64,000 bases of DNA from GCA-2794515 sp033763335 (GTDB lineage Bacteria; Chloroflexota; Anaerolineae; Aggregatilineales; Phototrophicaceae), in the NCBI GenBank assembly GCA_033763335.1, contig JANRKU010000055.1, positions 1 to 64,000 of the forward strand, read 5' to 3'. Below, piece after piece: positions 23,700 through 33,481 of the stretch (the first letter of the stretch is position 1; every line of letters starts with the position of its first letter). The notes beneath the pieces were generated by a model, which saw only the letters and a list, made by a program, of their open reading frames with translations, was not told the DNA's origin and searched no databases. Both the position numbers and the translations under genes were made by a program.

Positions 23700-24224
23700 T
23701 TAGTTTGCCAAATGGAGCGCCCGTTTGTGTGCGCCTGCTACACTGTCTTCATCATAACCTTTATCAAAGTCAAGTTCACTGTTTTTAAGGACACCTCGCA
23801 TCAATTTGGCTAAAACTTCGAGTGTGCGAAGCCCCGATTTTTTTTCTGCATAAATCACAGTTGGCTTGAGTTTTCTATCTGATGTGATACGAATGACAGG
23901 CTCTGTAAATGCCCGTATAACGATGATGCCTGGGCTTACCCCTTTTGATAGCAATACTAAAAATGCCACTTTGGTGGCAGGATTTTTTTCTAATTGCGCC
24001 AACATGACATCGCGCCCTTGCTTGAATAGTGGATTAATACTCTTGAGGGTCAATGATTCATGATAATACGCGGCGATGATAAATTTACTTATGTTATTTT
24101 CTTGGCTTTCAAAAACATAAAATTCAATGCTTTCGGGTGTATCTTCTGGCATGATTTTTATGTATCCCAATGCCAATAATGCTTCGCGCATATCTTCTGA
24201 TTGTGTTTTAACCATTTGTCCCAT
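23700..24224 (-). CDS. Uncharacterised soluble protein
   Basis: 174 aa when started at the ATG at 24224, which has AGGAG nine bases upstream; the open frame reaches 24266. It overlaps the end of the upstream methyltransferase-like gene by 17 bases, consistent with coupling. It has an alpha/beta composition with FYVFESQENNISKFIIAAYY and TKVAFLVLLSKGVSPGIIVI strands, somewhat reminiscent of small nuclease- or REase-like folds, but no motif is convincing. The product is converging on the transporter gene (eight bases between stops). Confidence 0.55.
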   Translation of the reverse strand: MGQMVKTQSEDMREALLALGYIKIMPEDTPESIEFYVFESQENNISKFIIAAYYHESLTLKSINPLFKQGRDVMLAQLEKNPATKVAFLVLLSKGVSPGIIVIRAFTEPVIRITSDRKLKPTVIYAEKKSGLRTLEVLAKLMRGVLKNSELDFDKGYDEDSVAGAHKRALHLAN

Positions 24225-25020
24225 TTGCCTCGCTCCTCTTCTCACCAATGAGAATAATGACATCACCTATAAAAGTCATTTTGAATTCAATATGATAATT
24301 TTTACCGATTGCAATAATTTGATTTTCGACCTCATGCTTAGACCCAGTGACGTGTTTGCTCCATAGGGCTTTTCCTTCCCTGTAATGCGTGTTGTTATAA
24401 ATGACAGGTTGGGTGATTGCTTTCAATAGTGACCAAAATGGAAACTTAACGCGATTTACCACACAATGTTTTATCAGATGCCATATAAAATGGACATAGC
24501 CTATGATGCGCCCATTTAACTCTTCACCAGCCTCATAAACTCTGTCTATCACCAGCATTTGTGCGCCATTGGATAGGCGCTTGGCAATATAATCTACCAA
24601 ATAGATTAACCCAACTGATGGACCGACATAAGAGGCATATACTAAATCGGCTTCAGATATACTTTTATGCGCCGTCTTTTCAATTGTTTCATCATCTGAC
24701 CCAATGGCGACATTCAAAATTTGGATATGCGGATGATTTTTATAGTGTTGTTGGGCATATTGAGTGGCATTAGAGGATGCTTCTAACCCGATATAATGAA
24801 TATCGGTTGGGGCATCTAAAAATTGGATAATAGGTGTTGTATTGGGACCGACTTCACATAGGCGAATAGGCTTTTTGCCTGTTTTACGGATATTTTTGAG
24901 GAGGGGTTTAATGAATGGCGCATGATATATGCCTGTTGCAAATGGATAGTTTCCACCTGCCTCTTGTGCGATACGGTCATAAACTTCGGACGAAAAAGAC
25001 AACATCTTATTTTTATCCAT
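24208..25020 (-). CDS. SAM-dependent methyltransferase-like protein
   Basis: 270 aa. The glycine-rich motif I is RLCEVGPNTTPIIQFL (about residues 52-67), followed by an acidic residue in YIGLEASSNATQYA and IGSDDETIEK, a class I methyltransferase order. The C-terminal half is rich in aromatic residues and basic patches. No signal peptide or membrane segment is clear. It probably forms a two-gene unit with the overlapping small protein. The substrate is unknown. Confidence 0.6.
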   Translation of the reverse strand: MDKNKMLSFSSEVYDRIAQEAGGNYPFATGIYHAPFIKPLLKNIRKTGKKPIRLCEVGPNTTPIIQFLDAPTDIHYIGLEASSNATQYAQQHYKNHPHIQILNVAIGSDDETIEKTAHKSISEADLVYASYVGPSVGLIYLVDYIAKRLSNGAQMLVIDRVYEAGEELNGRIIGYVHFIWHLIKHCVVNRVKFPFWSLLKAITQPVIYNNTHYREGKALWSKHVTGSKHEVENQIIAIGKNYHIEFKMTFIGDVIILIGEKRSEANGTNG

Positions 25021-25172
25021 TTATAATCCTTTCGCTAACCAAAAACAAACTACATATTCATTATATGCTATATACCTAAAATTGGATGTATATGCAAAAA
25101 AACCAAAACAATCTATTCATCCAATACCCATTATGGTAGTCTATGTATGTGGGGCGCAACGAGGAATAGAAG

Positions 25173-26045
25173 ATGTCCATTGGTCTCACTGCACACGACT
25201 TTCGTTCTGCCATTCAAGCACTCCATATGTCTGGAAAAGTCGTTTGTTTACATACATCACTGCGTAGCTTTGGGCGGATTCATGCCCCATCTCCCCAAAT
25301 GGCGGCACAACTTATCATCGAAGCCTTTTTAGCCGAAGGGTGTACGGTCTTAGTCCCCACCTTTTCGCGTATTTATGAGGTATTGCCACCCGCCTCTGCT
25401 ATGTTCATCCCCCACAATGCCATAGACCTTAAAAATATCAATCGGTTGTGGTATGACTATCTTGTGGCGGTGCGCTATGAATATAAAACACCCTATTTCA
25501 CGCCGCAAAGCGATATGCTTGATGCCAAAGATATGGGGTTATTGCCCACCACCGTATTGAAGATGACAGGGCGCGTGCGGGGCAATCATCCCCTGATGTC
25601 TTTTACGGCGATTGGTGATAGGGCAGAATCGCTGGTAACAACCCAAACCCCACAAGATGGATATGCCCCCATGCGCGAACTCATCGCCCAAAATGGGATA
25701 GTGGGCTTATTGGGGGTGGGGTATGAGCGCATGTCGTTGTTGCACCTTGCAGAAAAAGTCGCTGGTCGGCGCTTATTTATTCGTTGGGCATCCAATGAAA
25801 ATGGGGATGTCATCAATGCCGAAGTTGGGGGATGCTCGAATGGGTTTGGCAAATTTGCATCGGTGCTGAATGCCCTCTCAAAAGTGGCGATTGTGGGCAA
25901 GAGTCTATGGCGTTTTTATGACGCACAAGCCGTCCTAGAGCGTGCCAGCGCTCTCATCCGCAAAACGCCCACCATTACCCAATGTGACAATCCGACTTGT
26001 GCGTTTTGTCGGGATGTGCTATCACAAAATCTAACATCAGAATGA
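25173..26045 (+). CDS. AAC(3)-family aminoglycoside N-acetyltransferase-like protein
   Basis: 290 aa. Family motifs are present: VCLHTSLRSFGRI near residue 25, LVPTFS near 62, GNHPLMSFTAIG near 138 and LLGVGYERMSLLHLAE near 182, the last containing the His typical of the active site. AAC(3) enzymes acetylate the 3-amino group of aminoglycosides with acetyl-CoA, but many environmental members act on other amines, so a resistance role is not implied. A CxxC-like C-terminus (CDNPTCAFCRD) is unusual and could bind metal. The gene is divergent from the methyltransferase-like gene. Confidence 0.85.
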   Translation: MSIGLTAHDFRSAIQALHMSGKVVCLHTSLRSFGRIHAPSPQMAAQLIIEAFLAEGCTVLVPTFSRIYEVLPPASAMFIPHNAIDLKNINRLWYDYLVAVRYEYKTPYFTPQSDMLDAKDMGLLPTTVLKMTGRVRGNHPLMSFTAIGDRAESLVTTQTPQDGYAPMRELIAQNGIVGLLGVGYERMSLLHLAEKVAGRRLFIRWASNENGDVINAEVGGCSNGFGKFASVLNALSKVAIVGKSLWRFYDAQAVLERASALIRKTPTITQCDNPTCAFCRDVLSQNLTSE

Positions 26046-26128
26046 GACTTGCCAAATTTGAAAATAAGTTCTATGCTGATAAAAGATAAAGCGCACGCAA
26101 ACAATGATAAAATCACAGAGGGATATAT

Positions 26129-27571
26129 ATGAGCGAGAAACGCCGTATTTTCATTTCGTATGCCAGAGAAGATTCTGTTGAATTAGCCTATAAATTACGC
26201 GATAGCCTCATTGCCGCAGGTCATAACACATGGATGGATACATCAGAAATCCACGCAGGAGCGAGCTGGTCACGCGATTTGGAAGATGCCATCGAGCGCA
26301 GTGATATTGTGCTGGCGCTTTTGAGTGTATCGGCGTATGTATCAGAAATTTGTCGTGCAGAGCAGATGCGAGCCATCCGCAAAAATAAGCGATTATTGCC
26401 CATTTTGGTGCAAACCGATGCTGACCGCCCTATTTATTTGGAAAATATGCACTACCTCGATTTTTCCGATATGGGTCAATTTGACACGTTACTTCATCAC
26501 CTTGTTGATTATATCGAGACGGGCAAAGTGCCACCGAGTATGGTCGCTCCAACAGGCGGAATTGCGCCTGCTACGACCAATTTACCCCCTAAAATGAAAA
26601 CCACTCAAGCCATTCCCACCACATCCACCGCACTCAAGCGCGATGTGCGGGCATTTCGGCGTTATATCACTGATTTGCGTGATGAAGCATGGCTTGGAGA
26701 ACGTCACTGGTGGACATATTATCTTTTTCTTTATACCGATATGCCCAATGCCATTGAAATCCTCAAAAATGGGGTGATTCAACCACCTGTGAGGAAAACC
26801 AACGATAAAAATCGCTTATGGGAATCTACGGTGGTGCGCCTGCATTTTCGTCCGCGTATGCCCGAATTATTTGGTGCAGAGGGGATTCGCCCGCGTGATG
26901 TGCAACCGAAATCGTATGTTGCTACACCTGTTTTCTTTGTATTTGACCTAGAAAGTCTGCTCATCCAAGCCGATACTCGTTTTAGCGAGGGCGATGTGAT
27001 GGTGAACCCCAAAACGTTCAAATCGGCAACGGCATTTCGGGATATGCCCTTTGAATTGATTTATCATGATTCACCCATTAGTGCAGAAGAACGCGATGAA
27101 ATCATCTCTGCACGACGGGCGCAAGTCATTGTCCCGAATCAATTGCCATTGACCCATTTGCGCCATATTTGGTGTCGGTCAGAGGCAGAATATGAGACGC
27201 TCTATAACCTGTTGCCCGATGATTTATGGGCGCAATATGGCTCTAAATTGACAGCACGCACCGATTATGACCTGTATCATCGCTATTGGCTCTATGTGCA
27301 ACAAGTCGAATTGAGCGCAGAGGGGGCTTTGTTTAGTTTTCACCCCTGCCATCAAAAACCGAATGAGCCATCACGCGATTGTACAACGCCGTTTGATGTG
27401 CGCTTAGAACTTGCTGTTAATGATGTTATACAAATGATTGAATTGGGCGAGATAACATTGCAAAAAGAATTGGCAGTGGATTTAACCGCCTATGCCCTAA
27501 CCGATAGATATACCATCAAATTATTTTTGGATGATACACTCGCCTATTATGGCGAATATCGTGCGAAATAA
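26129..27571 (+). CDS. TIR-DarT fusion protein (TIR plus DUF4433 ADP-ribosyltransferase-like domain)
   Basis: 480 aa. Residues 1-130 are a TIR domain (RIFISYAREDS, WMDTSEIHAGASW, and CRAEQMRAI with the candidate catalytic Glu). After a Pro/Thr linker, residues 170-345 read like the DarT/DUF4433 ADP-ribosyltransferase: NAIEILKNGVI, RLHFRPRMPELF (compare the YFNPRNPM motif of DarT), VFFVFDLESLL, and ISARRAQVIVPNQLPLTHL. At the position where DarT proteins have the catalytic Glu (AE in QAEFLV-type motifs) this protein has Gln332. A 130-residue C-terminal extension is unrecognised. No DarG-type macrodomain antitoxin is adjacent. Both halves would act on NAD. Confidence 0.78.
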   Translation: MSEKRRIFISYAREDSVELAYKLRDSLIAAGHNTWMDTSEIHAGASWSRDLEDAIERSDIVLALLSVSAYVSEICRAEQMRAIRKNKRLLPILVQTDADRPIYLENMHYLDFSDMGQFDTLLHHLVDYIETGKVPPSMVAPTGGIAPATTNLPPKMKTTQAIPTTSTALKRDVRAFRRYITDLRDEAWLGERHWWTYYLFLYTDMPNAIEILKNGVIQPPVRKTNDKNRLWESTVVRLHFRPRMPELFGAEGIRPRDVQPKSYVATPVFFVFDLESLLIQADTRFSEGDVMVNPKTFKSATAFRDMPFELIYHDSPISAEERDEIISARRAQVIVPNQLPLTHLRHIWCRSEAEYETLYNLLPDDLWAQYGSKLTARTDYDLYHRYWLYVQQVELSAEGALFSFHPCHQKPNEPSRDCTTPFDVRLELAVNDVIQMIELGEITLQKELAVDLTAYALTDRYTIKLFLDDTLAYYGEYRAK

Positions 27572-27621
27572 GCATTTCCAGATTCTGTGGGGTGCTTGAC
27601 CCAATAACGCTGTAAATGGGT

Positions 27622-27627
27622 TATAAT
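27622..27627 (+). promoter_or_regulatory. -10 element of the TPR-kinase gene
   Basis: Perfect TATAAT. TTGACC at 27596-27601 lies 20 bases upstream, too far for an ideal -35. Confidence 0.4.
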
Positions 27628-27665
27628 AAGGTGGTAAATCTGAAAAAGGTGAGGATACCCCGCCG

Positions 27666-29546
27666 ATGACTGGCACAACTGCAACAGCCCATATAGATAA
27701 ACTCATTGCTCATGCCCGCGAATTGCGCCTGCGTGATGTTTCTGGTGCAATTGCCCTGAGCGAAGAAGCCTATCAGCTTTCTACAGAAGGGGAATTTGCT
27801 TCTGCACCCTATTTTAAGGGACAAGCGGGAAGCCTCATTAACCTTGCTTTGTGCAATGCCCATTTATCCAATATCCCAGAAGCCCTCACTCAAACCCTCA
27901 ATGCTCGCGCCCTGTTTCGTGTGATTGCCGATGTGCAAGGCGAAATTTTGGCGCTCATTTTGCTTGGTGGGATGAATCAAGATTTGGGCAATTATCCCTA
28001 TGCCCAAGAAGTCGCACTCGAAGCCCTACACCTTGCCGAGCGCACCAACGATAAACGGTCACAAATTAGCGCCGCCAATATTATTGGTCTGGTGTATTTG
28101 CAGACGGGTAATGCCGATGAAGCCCTCAAATATTTTTATAAATGCCTCGATTTAAGCGCAGAACTGGGTGTCAAACGGTCTCGTGGGGCGGTATATATCA
28201 ATATTTGCCAAGCCTATATCACCAAAAAGCAATATGCCCGTGCCATGATTTATGCCCTAAAAGCCTTGCAACATTATCGTGAACTGAATTATCAACAAGG
28301 TGAAGCAGAAGTCCTCACAGAAATTGGCAAAATTTATGAAGAACTGGGCAATGATACCCGCGCCTTGCTGGTTTATGTGGAATGTTTGGTAGAGGCACAA
28401 CGCTCTGGCAATCAACGGGCAGAGAGTAGCGCCCTTGCTAGTTTGGGGCGGATTCATCTGCGCCAAAACGAACTGCCCCAAGCCTTACGCCTGTTGAATG
28501 ATGCGCTCAGTTTGGCAGAAACCGTGAGCGCCCCGCAATTATTGGGCGAAATTCATCAGACCCTCGCCAATGCCTATGAGCAAGAAAATAATTATGTGCA
28601 AGCGGTCTATCACCTTAAAGAATATCATCGCGTCCATACCGAGATTTTTAACGAAAATGCCGATACACGCCTCAAAAATTTGCAAGTGTTACATCAGGTA
28701 GAAACTGCCCGTCAACAAGCAGAAATTCATCAACTCAAAAATATTCAGTTACAAGAAGAAATTAAAGAACGTCAAAAGGCACAAGAGGCGCTCACCGCCG
28801 CCAATGACCAATTGCAACTCGAAATTAAACAACGTGAGCAACTGATAGATGATTTAGATGCCTATACCCATACCGTGGCGCATGACCTCAAAAACCCTTT
28901 GTCACTGATTACAGGATATACATCGCTCCTCATGATGTATCATGCCCCACACATGGAAAAAGAAGCGGTGGAGTGGTTAGAGGAAATTCAACACACGGGC
29001 GCAAAAATGAATACGGTCATCACTGAATTGTTGTTGTTGGCGCGGATTCATCAGCAGTCGGTAGAGATTCAACCCATCGAAATGGGGGAGATTATTTTGG
29101 AGTCATATAACCAACTTGCCCCCAAAGTCGCTGAATTTTCGGCAGAAGTGAGCTTCTCAGAGACCTATCCGCAAGTTTTTGGCTATGCCCCTTGGATTGA
29201 GCAAGTATGGAATAATTATATCAGCAACGCCATCAAATATGGGGGTAGACCGCCTAAAATAGAAATTGGTGCTACTTTTTTAGCCGAAACAGGCATGGTC
29301 AAGTTTTGGGTGCGTGACAATGGCGATGGACTCAGCCAAGACGCACAGAAACTACTTTTTTCGCCATTCAGACGATTTGCAGAGAAAAAAGCTGAAGGGC
29401 ATGGGGTGGGGTTGTCTATTGTGAAACGCATTGTCGAAAAATTAGGTGGGACAGTCGCAGTCGAAAGTAGTGGTATTGTGGGTGAAGGCAGTATATTCAG
29501 TTTTACATTGCCTGCTGTGCTAGAAGAATCGGCTGTGGGGTCATAA
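27666..29546 (+). CDS. Cytoplasmic TPR-repeat histidine kinase
   Basis: 626 aa. Residues 1-335 are about eight tetratricopeptide repeats (for example ALKYFYKCLDLSAELG and AEVLTEIGKIYEELGNDTRA), then a coiled coil (340-395), HisKA with His406 in TVAHDLKNPLS, and HATPase with NYISNAIKYG, DNGDGLS and HGVGLSIVKRI. No membrane segment. TPR sensors of this kind bind peptides or partner proteins. A response regulator is not adjacent. The next gene, 141 bases on, is a membrane kinase. Confidence 0.92.
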   Translation: MTGTTATAHIDKLIAHARELRLRDVSGAIALSEEAYQLSTEGEFASAPYFKGQAGSLINLALCNAHLSNIPEALTQTLNARALFRVIADVQGEILALILLGGMNQDLGNYPYAQEVALEALHLAERTNDKRSQISAANIIGLVYLQTGNADEALKYFYKCLDLSAELGVKRSRGAVYINICQAYITKKQYARAMIYALKALQHYRELNYQQGEAEVLTEIGKIYEELGNDTRALLVYVECLVEAQRSGNQRAESSALASLGRIHLRQNELPQALRLLNDALSLAETVSAPQLLGEIHQTLANAYEQENNYVQAVYHLKEYHRVHTEIFNENADTRLKNLQVLHQVETARQQAEIHQLKNIQLQEEIKERQKAQEALTAANDQLQLEIKQREQLIDDLDAYTHTVAHDLKNPLSLITGYTSLLMMYHAPHMEKEAVEWLEEIQHTGAKMNTVITELLLLARIHQQSVEIQPIEMGEIILESYNQLAPKVAEFSAEVSFSETYPQVFGYAPWIEQVWNNYISNAIKYGGRPPKIEIGATFLAETGMVKFWVRDNGDGLSQDAQKLLFSPFRRFAEKKAEGHGVGLSIVKRIVEKLGGTVAVESSGIVGEGSIFSFTLPAVLEESAVGS

Positions 29547-29687
29547 AGTATATTTGGGGGATGCAACTATCAAAATATTGCAGATAGGTAACATTTTTGC
29601 GAAGAAATTTAACATTTATCTGTCACGATGGATAGATAGTTTTAGCTTCTGGCGATATTTATATTGTTATGGTTTTAGAGGAATTTC

Positions 29688-31157
29688 ATGTTTTCATCGC
29701 TACGTACACGCCTGCTCGCATCTTATATATTACTCCTCACGATTACCCTTGCCGTGATTGTCGTGGCGCTTCTGCTCACCACTAGCGCCCGTCCTGCACC
29801 CGCTAACCAAACCTATGACCGCTTATCCAATATTGCACGCGGTTTGAATTTATCCAATTTGCTCAATGGCACACGCCTACAAAATCCCAATTCCAATAAT
29901 TTAGCACAGATACTGGGTGAATTTGCCACCAGTCGAGAAGTACGGGTGATTGCCATTAATATGACCACACAAGTGGTGATGTATGATAGCAATGCTTATT
30001 TTGCTGTTGGGACACCCATCCGCATCCAAATGGATAATTCTCAAAGTGATAATAATAACCGTATGATGCCGATGGCTGACACTATTTATGGGTCATTTCC
30101 GCAAGATGGGGCAAATTGGTTGTTTTTTGGGGTGACACGCCCATTTAGTGGTCAGCAATATGGCTTTATCGTAGCAGAAATGCCACCCACACAAACCCTA
30201 CAAGACACCCTTGCCAATTTTGGGAGTGATTTATTTTTACCGTTGCTCCAAGCGGCGCTCATCGGGTTGGGGATTGCGCTCATATCTTCTGCTGTCATCA
30301 GCCAAACGATAGCCCGTCCCTTACAAGCCCTTAGCCGTGCCGCCACTGATATTGCACAAGGCGATTTGCACACACCGGTGATTATCACAGGTCCCACCGA
30401 GGTGCAAACCCTTGCCGTGGCATTTAATGATATGAATACTCAAGTGAGCCAAGCCCAACAAACGCAACGCGATTTTTTGGCGAATGTCTCCCATGACCTC
30501 AAAACACCCCTTACCTCTATTCAGGGATATGCCCAAGCCATTTTGGATGGGGCGGCGCGTGACCCCAAACGGGCGGCTACCATCATTTTTGAGGAAGCAG
30601 AACGGCTGAATCGGCTGGTGACGCAATTAACCGACCTTGCCCGTGTCGAAGCAGGACGTTTTTCGTTGCATTTTACCCCCATTGATTTGGGGCAAATGGT
30701 GACGAGTGTCGCCCATAGTTTGGCGGTGATGGCAGAGAAAAAAGCCATTCAACTCGAAGTGGATGCGCCATCCATGCCCCATGTTGCCGCCGATGGTGAT
30801 AGATTGGTGCAAGTGCTAAATAACCTTATCAGCAATGCCATCAAATATACCCAAGAAGGGGGGCATGTGTGGGTTAAAGCGCGTGCCGTTGAAGGCGGGG
30901 TAGAGGTGAGCATTGCCGATAATGGTCAGGGCATTGCAGAAAAAGATTTACCGCGCATTTTTGAGCGATTCTATCAGGTAGATAAAGCGCGTGGTCCCTC
31001 GCGTGGGACGGGGTTGGGCTTGGCAATCGTCAAAGAGATTGTGCAGGCACATGGGGGCAAAATTGAGGTGCAGAGTGTCGAAGGGCGTGGTTCACGATTC
31101 TCACTTTGGATGCCATCGCCCACTGCGCCAACGGTCATGCGCCAACGGCTACTATAA
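29688..31157 (+). CDS. Two-span HAMP sensor histidine kinase
   Basis: 489 aa. Membrane helices at about residues 8-28 and 182-205 enclose an extracytoplasmic domain of 150 residues. HAMP (about 206-258, ARPLQALSRAATDIAQGDL) is followed by HisKA with FLANVSHDLKTPLTSIQGY and HATPase with NLISNAIKYT, DNGQGI, FERFYQVDKARG and GTGLGLAIVKEI. It is a VicK/BaeS-like envelope sensor. AGAGGA precedes the ATG. No cognate response regulator lies in the window, which is unusual for this class. Confidence 0.92.
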   Translation: MFSSLRTRLLASYILLLTITLAVIVVALLLTTSARPAPANQTYDRLSNIARGLNLSNLLNGTRLQNPNSNNLAQILGEFATSREVRVIAINMTTQVVMYDSNAYFAVGTPIRIQMDNSQSDNNNRMMPMADTIYGSFPQDGANWLFFGVTRPFSGQQYGFIVAEMPPTQTLQDTLANFGSDLFLPLLQAALIGLGIALISSAVISQTIARPLQALSRAATDIAQGDLHTPVIITGPTEVQTLAVAFNDMNTQVSQAQQTQRDFLANVSHDLKTPLTSIQGYAQAILDGAARDPKRAATIIFEEAERLNRLVTQLTDLARVEAGRFSLHFTPIDLGQMVTSVAHSLAVMAEKKAIQLEVDAPSMPHVAADGDRLVQVLNNLISNAIKYTQEGGHVWVKARAVEGGVEVSIADNGQGIAEKDLPRIFERFYQVDKARGPSRGTGLGLAIVKEIVQAHGGKIEVQSVEGRGSRFSLWMPSPTAPTVMRQRLL

Positions 31158-31242
31158 CCTATATAGTCGCGCTTTTTGAGGCGATGCGTGCTAAACTTTG
31201 AGAAATAATGTTGTGACAATAATCACCATGATAAGGGGATAA

Positions 31243-32862
31243 ATGATGTCATCACTTGCACCTAAAATTTGCCCACGTTGCGAAGCAGAAGGTATGTTTG
31301 CCATTTATCAAAATAAAATGACCTGTCGGCGGTGTGGGTATGTGATTCAGCATGATGAAGGGGTTTCTACATCTGCCACATCAACTAACCCGCCATCGCT
31401 CAAAAGTGCCTTATCTGCCATGTTTGGGGATAAAGCACAGGCACTAAGCGATAATGATGATGCCGTCACATCCAAAATTCTCCCTACGGAAACATTGCCT
31501 CCCCGCCAAATCAGAGCCAGCTATGGCATACGCTACATGGGGACATTGCCTCCATACGCCCGCGCCGCCTTTAATAATGCACAATCGCTGATTGAGCGAA
31601 AATTGTATCAAGATGCCAAAGATGCTTTTTTGCGTGCGGTGCAAATCCAACCCGATTTTTTTGAGTGTTATTATTGGTTGGCACTTCTGTCTACAGACCC
31701 AACCGAAAAACGCGATTATCTCACCAAAGTCCTTGCCTATATGCCCAATCACGGCGAGGCGATGCGCGAATTGATGCTTTTAGATGGCAAACTCACGCAA
31801 GCGCAATCAGATGCGTTGACGAATCCCTATTTAGAGCCAGAAAAACGCCAAGCAGGGGGCGCTGTGGCTGTGACGACCAAAAATATTCGTTGCCCAAATT
31901 GTGGGTCAGAGCGCATGACGGTGGATGAGGTGACTGGTTTGCCCTATTGCGATTCGTGCGGGTATATCGAAGAAAAACCGCGTTCTGCCACGGGTGGGGC
32001 GGAATCATCGTTATTCATGGCATTGTTGCAACGGCGTTCACAATCGGTTGTGTGGGAAGTGGGGGAGCGCCTGTTGTTGTGTAATAGCTGTGGTGCAGAA
32101 CGCACCATCCCCAGCGAAAAACTCACCGATTATTGCCCCTATTGCGGGTCTACCCATGTGGTTGTTCATGATGCGTTGGGCAGTTTTAGTCAACCCGATA
32201 GGCTTATTCCGTTCAGCCTCACGCGGGTGCAGGCAGGGGAACGGATAAAATCGCAACTCAATTCGCGTTTGGCAAAAATGCGCCGTTGGGTAGATAACAA
32301 TACCGTTGAACGCGCCACCCTAGAGGGTCACTTTTTGCCCTATTGGGTGTTTGATACCACCATACAAGTCCGCCGTAGTGTGATTTATACCGAAGTGGAA
32401 CAAGACGCTAGAGGCAATTTTAGTAATCGGTACAGTCAACGCTATGAAACAGAAGAATTTACCGAATTAATGGATGATGTATTGGTTTGTGCGGTAAAAT
32501 CACCGACAAAATCACTCACAGATAGATTGGGAAAATATAATGTGGATAAGGCGATAGATTATACCCCCGACCTCATCACTAAAAACCCCACTCAGATTTA
32601 TAGCATTGATTTTGACCGCGCATCGCTAGAAGCACGCGCATTGGTGAGCCGTTATATGCGCGAAAAACACGGTGAGGTATTAGGGGGCAATGGGCGTGTC
32701 CAGAGCATTAGTGCCTCTGCTACCGATATGAGCTTTCAGCTTGTCCTGATGCCTGTATGGATTGCCACATTGTATGAAGAAGATGGGGATGTGCGCTCCG
32801 CGTTGGTGAATGGTCAAACAGGGGAGGTGGTCTTTGGCAAATCGCAAAAACCACCAAGCTAG
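31243..32862 (+). CDS. Multi-zinc-ribbon protein with TPR-like segment
   Basis: 539 aa, soluble. Three zinc ribbons are visible: CPRC...CRRC (residues 7-27), CPNC...CDSC (about 216-238) and CNSC...CPYC (about 280-303). A helical repeat region of around 100 residues lies between the first two (ARAAFNNAQSLIERKLYQDA and QPDFFECYYWLALLS). The C-terminal 230 residues form an alpha/beta domain with FLPYWVFDTTIQVRRSVIY, similar in style to TFIIB-like zinc-ribbon/DUF proteins common in Chloroflexota. Function unknown; zinc ribbons of this type often pack against envelope-stress or phospholipid-scaffold proteins. Confidence 0.7.
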   Translation: MMSSLAPKICPRCEAEGMFAIYQNKMTCRRCGYVIQHDEGVSTSATSTNPPSLKSALSAMFGDKAQALSDNDDAVTSKILPTETLPPRQIRASYGIRYMGTLPPYARAAFNNAQSLIERKLYQDAKDAFLRAVQIQPDFFECYYWLALLSTDPTEKRDYLTKVLAYMPNHGEAMRELMLLDGKLTQAQSDALTNPYLEPEKRQAGGAVAVTTKNIRCPNCGSERMTVDEVTGLPYCDSCGYIEEKPRSATGGAESSLFMALLQRRSQSVVWEVGERLLLCNSCGAERTIPSEKLTDYCPYCGSTHVVVHDALGSFSQPDRLIPFSLTRVQAGERIKSQLNSRLAKMRRWVDNNTVERATLEGHFLPYWVFDTTIQVRRSVIYTEVEQDARGNFSNRYSQRYETEEFTELMDDVLVCAVKSPTKSLTDRLGKYNVDKAIDYTPDLITKNPTQIYSIDFDRASLEARALVSRYMREKHGEVLGGNGRVQSISASATDMSFQLVLMPVWIATLYEEDGDVRSALVNGQTGEVVFGKSQKPPS

Positions 32863-32883
32863 GTGTTATTTATTGTAAAAATG

Positions 32884-33477
32884 CTACCCGAACAATGCCG
32901 ATACATCCACCAATGCGCCATTGAGTGTTTGCGAGGTGAATTTACCGCCTAGTGTATACCCACCCTGACGGCTGAGGACACCTTCTTTGCGGATATAGAC
33001 CTCTATCAATTGTTCTTGGGGGTCTACTATCCAATATTCCCCCACACCATGCGCGTCATACAAGTCAAATTTGGCAATACGGTCTTGCCGATGGGTACTA
33101 GGGGATAAAATTTCTATAACCAAATCGGGTGCGCCGATGAGCCTCTTATTGGTAATGTCGCAGTGTGTATTTTCTGGCGACACCCATAAAATATCAGGTT
33201 GTACCAAATCATCGCCTAATAGCAGGTCTAATGGGGCAGTATATAAACCCTTAGCCCCAAAAATGCCACCGATAAATAACATCATGCGCGTTATAATTTC
33301 TTGATGTAACGGCGATGGGGATGGCATATTCCCTTCCTGCCCATCGTAGACATATAAAATCCCCCCAATCAATTCCATATGAATATTGGTCTCTGGCAGT
33401 TGGAGATATTCCTCAAGGGTCATTTTTTGCCCGTGACGGAATAAATCACGGGTGGTTTCTGGCATGTTATTAGCCAT
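32884..33477 (-). CDS. Uma2 family protein (DUF820, PD-(D/E)XK nuclease fold)
   Basis: 197 aa. The restriction-endonuclease-like core is complete: VQPDILWV, then APDLVIEILSPST and KFDLYDAHGVGEYWIVDP. DUF820/Uma2 proteins are expanded in Cyanobacteria and Chloroflexota and their substrate is unknown. It is the last gene of the nadK-recN operon, four bases after the YgiT-type gene. Confidence 0.88.
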   Translation of the reverse strand: MANNMPETTRDLFRHGQKMTLEEYLQLPETNIHMELIGGILYVYDGQEGNMPSPSPLHQEIITRMMLFIGGIFGAKGLYTAPLDLLLGDDLVQPDILWVSPENTHCDITNKRLIGAPDLVIEILSPSTHRQDRIAKFDLYDAHGVGEYWIVDPQEQLIEVYIRKEGVLSRQGGYTLGGKFTSQTLNGALVDVSALFG

Positions 33478-33481
33478 TTGA

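Noticed and set aside
25173..26045. Clinical-type aminoglycoside resistance gene on a mobile element
   Set aside because: The family match is good, but no IS, integron or composition break is seen around it, and AAC(3)-like proteins are common in environmental genomes with other substrates.
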